Positions 49,175 to 54,454 of a stretch of 54,454 bases of DNA are shown one piece after another. Positions within the stretch are counted from its first letter, which is position 1; each line of letters starts with the position of its first letter. The translations under genes and the position numbers were made by a program. Under the pieces are notes generated by a model. It saw only the letters and a list, made by a program, of their open reading frames with translations, ran no database searches and was not told where the DNA came from. This DNA comes from Nitrosomonas sp. (GTDB taxonomy: Bacteria; Pseudomonadota; Gammaproteobacteria; Burkholderiales; Nitrosomonadaceae), in contig JADKHF010000017.1 of NCBI GenBank assembly GCA_016721865.1, positions 1 through 54,454 of the forward strand, given 5' to 3'.

Positions 49175-50368
49175 GTGGAACTCTCTAATCGCGTTCAGTC
49201 CATTAAGCCATCCCCTACTCTGGCTGTTACCGCTCGAGCTGCCAAATTAAAAGCTGAAGGAAAAGATATTATTGGATTGGGCGCCGGCGAACCTGATTTT
49301 GATACACCCCAGCATATCAAAGATGCTGCAATAGCTGCGATTAACAAGGGTTTGACCAAATATACCGCAGTCGGTGGAACACCCGGTTTGAAAAATGCCA
49401 TTGTGGCGAAGTTTAAACGTGAAAATGATTTTAATTTTGAAGCGCAGCAAATTTTAGTTTCATGTGGCGGCAAACAAAGCTTCTTTAATCTGGTATTGTC
49501 AGTAATTAATCCCGGTGATGAAGTGATTATCCCCGCGCCTTATTGGGTTTCCTATCCAGATATTGTTTTAATTGCTGAAGGGAAGCCAGTTTTCATTCAT
49601 ACCGGTATCGAGCAGAATTTTAAAATTTCTGCAGAGCAGCTAGAAGCAGCGATTACTCCAAAAACAAAAATGTTTGTTATCAACAGCCCCAGCAATCCAT
49701 CGGGGGCGGTTTATACCCGTGACGAACTCAAGGCATTGGGTGAAGTTTTAAGCAGACATCCACAAATTTTGATCGCCACAGATGATATGTATGAACATAT
49801 TCTTCTATCGAATCAAAGATTTATTAATATCGTCAATGCTTGCCCGGAATTATCTCCACAAGCGATTGTTCTGAATGGTGTATCCAAGGCATATTCAATG
49901 ACCGGATGGCGAATTGGCTATTGTGGCGGACCTTCTCACATTATAACCGCGATGGAGAATATTCAGTCGCAAAGCACATCAAACCCCAGCTCCATCTCGC
50001 AAGCGGCCGCTGAGGCCGCATTAAATGGTGATCAATCTTGTATGAATCCAATGATTGCCGCATTCAAGGAACGCAATATTTTTGTGACCGAACAATTGAA
50101 TCAGATCCGCGGTGTCCGTTGCTTATCTTCCGAAGGTGCATTTTATGCATTTGCTGATGTCCGCCAATCAATCGATGATCTTTATAAAAGAAACTTGATT
50201 GGTGCACAAAATGATATCGTGTTTAGTGAATATCTACTGGAAAATGCTGGTGTTGCAATTGTTCCAGGTTCCGCGTTCGGGTGTGAAGGATATATGCGTT
50301 TATCTTTTGCTACTTCATTGGAAAATCTTAAGCAAGCATTAAGTCGTATTAAAAACCTGCTTAAATAA
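49175..50368 (+). CDS. Aspartate/aromatic aminotransferase (class I/II)
   Basis: A PLP enzyme of 397 residues, probably the aspartate aminotransferase used in the prephenate or aspartate branch. The PLP-Lys is in LNGVSKAYSMTGWRIGYCGG, the Asp in LIATDDMYEHILLS, and the NPSG segment in INSPSNPSGAVYTRDEL. The start is GTG at 49175 with GTGAGGA upstream. It diverges from uvrB with a gap of about 80 bases holding both promoters. Confidence 0.92.
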   Translation: MELSNRVQSIKPSPTLAVTARAAKLKAEGKDIIGLGAGEPDFDTPQHIKDAAIAAINKGLTKYTAVGGTPGLKNAIVAKFKRENDFNFEAQQILVSCGGKQSFFNLVLSVINPGDEVIIPAPYWVSYPDIVLIAEGKPVFIHTGIEQNFKISAEQLEAAITPKTKMFVINSPSNPSGAVYTRDELKALGEVLSRHPQILIATDDMYEHILLSNQRFINIVNACPELSPQAIVLNGVSKAYSMTGWRIGYCGGPSHIITAMENIQSQSTSNPSSISQAAAEAALNGDQSCMNPMIAAFKERNIFVTEQLNQIRGVRCLSSEGAFYAFADVRQSIDDLYKRNLIGAQNDIVFSEYLLENAGVAIVPGSAFGCEGYMRLSFATSLENLKQALSRIKNLLK

Positions 50369-50401
50369 GCAAACTGACTCAGTAGGAAAAACTATGCTTC
50401 T

Positions 50402-50938
50402 TTAATGAAGAGCGGCAATAGCTGCCTTTTTAGTTTTTCCAGCTCGTGATGGAATATTGCACAGACCACACACGTGATTCGAATGAATTTCCAGAGAATG
50501 CACTACAAACTTGCCATGGCAACTTACACAAGGTGCTATACATAATACACCGCTATCAACAAAACGCACTAAAGTCCAAGCGCGCGTCAAACTTAACACT
50601 TTCTCAAGTTCATTGACATTGATGTGCTCAATGTAGAGCTTGTAACTCTTAATCAGCGCATCTATGCCATCAATCCCGGCATTCGTTGTAATATAGTTAT
50701 ATATGTTAATAAACAATGAAGAATGCATGTTGGGCTGCCAACTCATAAACCAATCTTCTGAATACGGCAACATGCCTTTTGGTGGTGATACGCTCCTGAT
50801 TTCTTTATATAACTTAACCAGCCTTTCACGACTAAGATCAGTGTTCATTTCCAGAACCTGTAACCGAGCGCCCAACTCGATTAATTCGGTCGCAAGTTGA
50901 ATTTGTTTGGCCTCGGTTATAATACTTCTATTGCGCAT
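50402..50938 (-). CDS. flhC: Flagellar transcriptional activator FlhC
   Basis: Zinc-binding subunit of the FlhD4C2 master activator of flagellar genes, 178 residues. It starts with TEAKQIQLATELIELGARLQ and carries the cysteine cluster CVSCHGKFVVHSLEIHSNHVCG, with CGLC closing it. Downstream of flhD with a gap of 28 bases. Confidence 0.93.
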   Translation of the reverse strand: MRNRSIITEAKQIQLATELIELGARLQVLEMNTDLSRERLVKLYKEIRSVSPPKGMLPYSEDWFMSWQPNMHSSLFINIYNYITTNAGIDGIDALIKSYKLYIEHINVNELEKVLSLTRAWTLVRFVDSGVLCIAPCVSCHGKFVVHSLEIHSNHVCGLCNIPSRAGKTKKAAIAALH

Positions 50939-50966
50939 GATGTACCCTTTTCCGTCTATTAATTTC

Positions 50967-51284
50967 TTAAACTACTGCTTCCGCCGGTTTTCCTGCAATT
51001 AATATCGCTGCATGAGACTTGATAATGGCTTGATCACGATTATCACTAGTTAACATTTCAGCAATTAGACGATCATCGAAACGAAAACGGCAAAGCAGCA
51101 TATTTGAAGCCGCCATTTTGATTAATTGTGCCGAACTTAATTTATCCAGAATATCAGCGAGATCTTGGTTAATTCCCAATCGATAAACCGCCGATACTTT
51201 ATCATCGCGCAACATCTGTTTGGCAAGCAGCAAATAGCTTAAATTAATGTCTCTAATTTCATCCAGAATTTGATTTGTTTCCAT
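50967..51284 (-). CDS. flhD: Flagellar transcriptional activator FlhD
   Basis: 105 residues, the partner of FlhC. METNQILDEIRDINLSYLLL, AKQMLRDDKVSAVYRLG and LSSAQLIKMAASNMLLCRFR are typical. First gene of flhDC. The gene before it in the same direction is the degenerate REC-GGDEF-EAL gene (51488-53215), separated by about 200 bases that hold the flhD promoter region. Confidence 0.94.
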   Translation of the reverse strand: METNQILDEIRDINLSYLLLAKQMLRDDKVSAVYRLGINQDLADILDKLSSAQLIKMAASNMLLCRFRFDDRLIAEMLTSDNRDQAIIKSHAAILIAGKPAEAVV

Positions 51285-51487
51285 TTCAACACCCCTTTAG
51301 ATTAAAAAATGATTAAATCAAAAATGCAAATGTGATGGGGTAGATTTTCAATTATGCAGAGATGGAAGTAAATGGAAGTTCGGACTAAACGAAGTTAGGT
51401 AGTATTCCTATCGCAATGTAAGAATTTTACCTACAGAGATAACTTCAGAAGTTTAATAAGTCTGGAAATTTTTTATAGATTTGGAGA

Positions 51488-53215
51488 CTAAGCAAGTGCC
51501 CTGATTTTACGTTGTGCCAGCAATTGCTGCATTTCCGGAGCACTCATTGGTCTATTGAAAAGAAAACCCTGCGCACGCTCACATCGCAAATGATACAGAA
51601 AGTCAAATTGTTCTTTAGTTTCAACTCCTGCTGCATGCACAGAGAGATCAAGATTTTTAGCCATTGCGATGATTGCCGCAATAATTTCTGAACTATCAGG
51701 GTCAACAATAATATCATGTATCAAGGAGCGGTCTATTTTAAGAATATCGATGGAAAAATGCTTTAAATATCGCAATGATGAATAACCAGTACCAAAATTA
51801 TCCATCGCGATTCTAATATCCATATCTTTTAGTGCTTGCAAAACCTTGATGCTTGTTTCGGCATTCCCCATCAGAGTTGATTCAGAAATTTCCAGCTCCA
51901 GCTGTTTAGGAGAGATGCCTGTCTCGGCAAGCGCATGCGAAATGATAGTAATAAGCTGTGCCTGATCAAATTCAATTGCTGAAATATTAACCGAAATTGA
52001 TAGGTCTCTATGGCCGCGACCTTCATGGTGCCATAACCTGGCTTGCCTGCATGCCTGCCGCAACACCCATCTACCAAGATCAATAATTAATCCGGTTTCT
52101 TGCGCCAATGGAATAAATTTTTCAGGAAGAAGTAAACCGAATTCAGGATGATTCCAGCGGATTAGTGCTTCAACTCCTGATAAGTCACCTGATTGGAGAT
52201 CTACAATAGGTTGATAATGCAATAATAGTTCATTTCTTTCGAGCGCATAGCGTAACGATGTTTCCATTACTGAGCGGGTTACAGCAATCTCGTCTAATTC
52301 TTTCGTATAGCAGGAACAATTATTTTTCCAAAGATATCGGCTATTAGATAAGGTACTTTCAGCATTAGCCAGTAGTTTAGTTAGATTCTCGCCACCTGCT
52401 GGATAAACGCATATCCCGATTTTAATCTGCAGATAGAATACAAAATTTTCTATGGTAATCGGCGAGATTGCCAGTCTCATAATTTGATTAGAAAACTCTT
52501 GCACACTCTCCAAATCCGTTACATTCGAATTGAAAAAAGCAAACTTACAGCCCCCTATTCGGGCCAAAAAGCAGTTTCCATCACCATAAACAGTTAATCG
52601 ACGTGAAAATTGTTGAATTAACCGGTCACCGACGCCAGAGCCATAGGTACTATTGATATAAGGCAATCGATCGAAATTTACTATATACAACGCCGCTATG
52701 TTATCGGTTCCAGAAAGCTTCGCAAGCATTGCCGAAGCTTTCTCAGAAAATAAATTGCAATTGGGAAGGTTGGTCAATCCATCGTAAAAAGCCAAGTGAT
52801 ATATTTTATCCTCAGCTTTAATTTTTTCTTGCCGGATTTCAGCATTTCTTATTTCTCTCTCAATTGCATGAGACAAGCACAAAACACTTCCCTTATGGAC
52901 ATAATCATGTGCGCCGGAATATATGGCAGAAAGAACAGCATTTTCATCGGACTCGTCTGAATAAATGATAAACGGAATATCCTTTCCAGTTTCCTTTAAT
53001 AAATTCAGTGCAGTGTTGTAATCAAGGAAAGAATTATTATGATTAAAAAGTATGACATCCCAGTCTGACTCCCACAAAGCAGAACGTATATCCGGAAGAT
53101 TATTAATGTTCTTATATACATGAATATTATTTAATTCAGAACACAAAAAACTTTCGTCTTCTTCAGTGAAATCTATAGCCAATAATTTTAAATTTCTTCT
53201 GGGCATATCTAGCAA
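51488..53215 (-). CDS. REC-GGDEF-EAL protein with degenerate active sites
   Basis: 575 residues. A receiver-like N-terminus (1-125) lacks the acceptor Asp (VILFNHNNSF where DVILxD is expected). A diguanylate-cyclase-like domain (about 145-300) has RIGGCKF in place of GGDEF. The EAL domain (about 320-565) has GVEALIRWN, VSVNISA and LEISESTL intact, but AMDNFGTGYSSL (DD to DN) and HAAGVETKEQ (the usual AEGVE Glu is Ala). The EAL phosphodiesterase is therefore probably inactive and the protein may bind c-di-GMP or another partner. It lies upstream of flhD, the flagellar master regulator. Confidence 0.9.
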   Translation of the reverse strand: MLDMPRRNLKLLAIDFTEEDESFLCSELNNIHVYKNINNLPDIRSALWESDWDVILFNHNNSFLDYNTALNLLKETGKDIPFIIYSDESDENAVLSAIYSGAHDYVHKGSVLCLSHAIEREIRNAEIRQEKIKAEDKIYHLAFYDGLTNLPNCNLFSEKASAMLAKLSGTDNIAALYIVNFDRLPYINSTYGSGVGDRLIQQFSRRLTVYGDGNCFLARIGGCKFAFFNSNVTDLESVQEFSNQIMRLAISPITIENFVFYLQIKIGICVYPAGGENLTKLLANAESTLSNSRYLWKNNCSCYTKELDEIAVTRSVMETSLRYALERNELLLHYQPIVDLQSGDLSGVEALIRWNHPEFGLLLPEKFIPLAQETGLIIDLGRWVLRQACRQARLWHHEGRGHRDLSISVNISAIEFDQAQLITIISHALAETGISPKQLELEISESTLMGNAETSIKVLQALKDMDIRIAMDNFGTGYSSLRYLKHFSIDILKIDRSLIHDIIVDPDSSEIIAAIIAMAKNLDLSVHAAGVETKEQFDFLYHLRCERAQGFLFNRPMSAPEMQQLLAQRKIRALA

Positions 53216-53279
53216 ACATATTATTTATATTTTGATTTTTTACGACTCGACACAACAAAACTTTAATTACAAACCTTAA

Positions 53280-53314
53280 ATTGAGTCCTGTTGAGCCCTA
53301 GATCCAGGACTCAA
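53280..53314. terminator. Hairpin near the start of the EAL gene
   Basis: A perfect 10-bp stem, TTGAGTCCTG (53280-53289) with CAGGACTCAA (53305-53314), loop of 15 bases. The U-tract is poor on both strands. It could be a terminator or a protein-binding palindrome in the leader of the minus-strand gene. Confidence 0.4.
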
Positions 53315-53660
53315 GGAACGTAATGTAAAGAAATGCTCCATCACCCAAACGATCCGGTAGAATTAAGACAATGATAAGAGGAAACGGGGCGATGGAAGTT
53401 TTGCCGCAAAGCGTGCTCCCACTCAAGGTGGATGAGACCGGCCAGTTATTATCGGGTCGGCCATTAAACAATGCGATTTTTTTGCCGACGAGGGCCGGGA
53501 ATACACAGATTCCAACAAAGGCAAGTGCGCCATTAATTGGCCAAAGGGCAACATCTCTGCGGGCATATGCAATCTCCCGACAAAAGTCAGAAGTATGGTG
53601 CAAGTTAAAATTGATTACAGAAAAATATGTCATTTAGTAATGTTCGTTCAATGAGTTATC
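53315..53660. other. Region with open frames but no recognised gene
   Basis: About 345 bases where both strands have open frames (minus 53298-53633; plus 53371-53637 and another plus frame about 53437-53694 containing YTDSNKGKCAINWPKGNI), none with a start, RBS and family that I can recognise. The last plus frame has somewhat protein-like content and may be the remnant of a mobile gene. I do not call a gene. Confidence 0.3.
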
Positions 53661-54454
53661 ATGCGACAATTCTCAAATCTCCAGACACTACTGATTCATG
53701 CTATTAAAGTTTTCGCTCAATTTTAAATCACTCTTCCCATTCTCCTGTGTGGCGCATTAGCGCTACAGTTCTTGTTACCCGATCAAGCCTATTCAGAAAC
53801 TGAGTTATCTGTGTTTAAAGCCATCGATAGTGCACGCACAGCCATAGCTCGCAGCAAGATGGAAGAAAGTCAGCGGCAGATGGCTCTTGATCATCTTGAT
53901 GTCGCACGCACGGATGCACAGGAAGCAGAAAAACTGAAGGAGCGCCTGACCACTCTACGTGCTGAGATTGCAGATCAACCGACACGGATGGATCGCCTGC
54001 ATAAAGCTCTGACGGCAAATCGCGAACAGGCGCTACTCGAATGGTCCAAGCGCATACCGGCTGACGCGGATGGAGAAACTCTTGAGCAAATCTTGGAGCA
54101 GGAGCGAAGTATCATTACCGATCTGCGCGTGCAGATCGATAAGGTCGGTACAGAGATGGCTCTGGCGTTATCGCGTCCAGCTCAGGTAACAGAAGAGATG
54201 ACTACATTGCGCCAACGTATCGAAGAACTATCAATTTCCATCATTGCCCAGAAAGATGAACCTGCCGCGCTATTCGAAGCACGGCGCCTGCGCCGCAGCA
54301 GCGAACAGCAACGATTACAGGCAACACTGGTGTTACGCCTTGCCGAGCAGGATACCGCCACTCAGCACCAGCGTCTGCATGAACTGGAACTGCGCGAACT
54401 ACGCTATCAGTTGGGATTACATGAAAAAAGAATAAAACATTTACAACAGCGTAT
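53661..54454 (+). pseudogene. MscK-like mechanosensitive channel protein, 5' part, in-frame stop
   Basis: The frame from 53727 to the right edge encodes a periplasmic coiled-coil segment: LPDQAYSETELSVFKAIDSA, EEMTTLRQRIEELS and RLRRSSEQQRLQATLVLRLA, like the MscS_porin region of KefA/MscK channels. An upstream ATG at 53661 (MRQFSNLQTLLIHAIKVF) would supply the signal peptide (ILLCGALALQFLL follows) but meets a TAA at 53724-53726, in frame. Either the stop is an error, or a TTG such as that near 53774 is used. The channel domain lies beyond the window. Confidence 0.6.

Noticed and set aside
53298..53633. A 111-codon minus-strand open frame upstream of the EAL gene
   Set aside because: Its composition is unlike a real protein and there is no RBS; competing plus-strand frames over the same bases look no worse.

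Overview
The window looks like a chromosomal segment of a betaproteobacterium, most likely a Nitrosomonas-like ammonia oxidiser. That placement is inferred from protein similarity as I remember it and from gene order (tig-clpP-clpX-lon, xerC-DUF484-dapF, rnhA-dnaQ beside gloB); no marker gene proves it. The sequence is moderately AT-rich. No rRNA, CRISPR array or complete prophage is visible; there is one tRNA, tRNA-Leu(UAG).

Layout. 1-2.1 kb: xerC (partial), a DUF484 gene and dapF. 2.1-7 kb: a large inverted structure made of two IS110-family copies pointing outward-to-inward around an ISL3 element; the first IS110 copy sits inside a small MITE-like element. 7-10.2 kb: remains of a surface-polysaccharide locus (WecE-type sugar aminotransferase, a duplicated relic of its 5' end, a GtrA-like membrane protein). 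8.4-14.7 kb: a transposon graveyard (IS630 twice, IS21, IS5, IS1380, IS30, IS4). 15-18.5 kb: a small lipoprotein, an IS3 element that splits a small gene, then cheY-cheZ. 18.5-21.2 kb: two IS5/IS1182-like copies joined tail to tail, next to an IS5 remnant. 21.4-35.6 kb: housekeeping genes: dnaQ, rnhA, a methyltransferase, gloB, two lipid genes, an EEP-family hydrolase, lon, clpX, clpP, tig, tRNA-Leu, an SDR protein, groEL-groES under a perfect CIRCE operator. 35.6-39.5 kb: an accessory patch with two toxin-antitoxin pairs (hicBA, RelE type), two hypothetical genes, dispersed short repeats and a HTH-GHKL-DUF4325 protein. 39.6-50.4 kb: the purE-purK-purC operon, exbD, sodB, hisG-hisD, a SpoU-type RNA methyltransferase, a small periplasmic protein, uvrB and aspC. 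50.4-54.4 kb: flhD-flhC, a REC-GGDEF-EAL protein with degenerate active sites, and the start of an MscK-like channel protein.

Many genes that should be intact (xerC, cheZ, gloB, carS-like, hicA, relE-like, purE, purK, sodB, hisG, SpoU methyltransferase, uvrB) carry one or more one-base frameshifts, mostly in short homopolymers, and lon, sodB and the MscK-like gene carry in-frame stops. Together with an uninterrupted run of 80 C, this points mainly to sequence or assembly error, although real decay in an IS-rich genome cannot be excluded. Such genes are listed once over their full span as 'pseudogene', and the text states whether I think the break is real.

The most interesting leads are the IS110/MITE/ISL3 palindrome with a conserved non-coding leader (possible bridge RNA), the newly recognised 142-bp terminal-inverted-repeat element, the apparently catalytically dead REC-GGDEF-EAL protein beside flhDC, the HTH-GHKL-DUF4325 protein beside two toxin-antitoxin pairs, and the tandem-duplication relic at the sugar aminotransferase.
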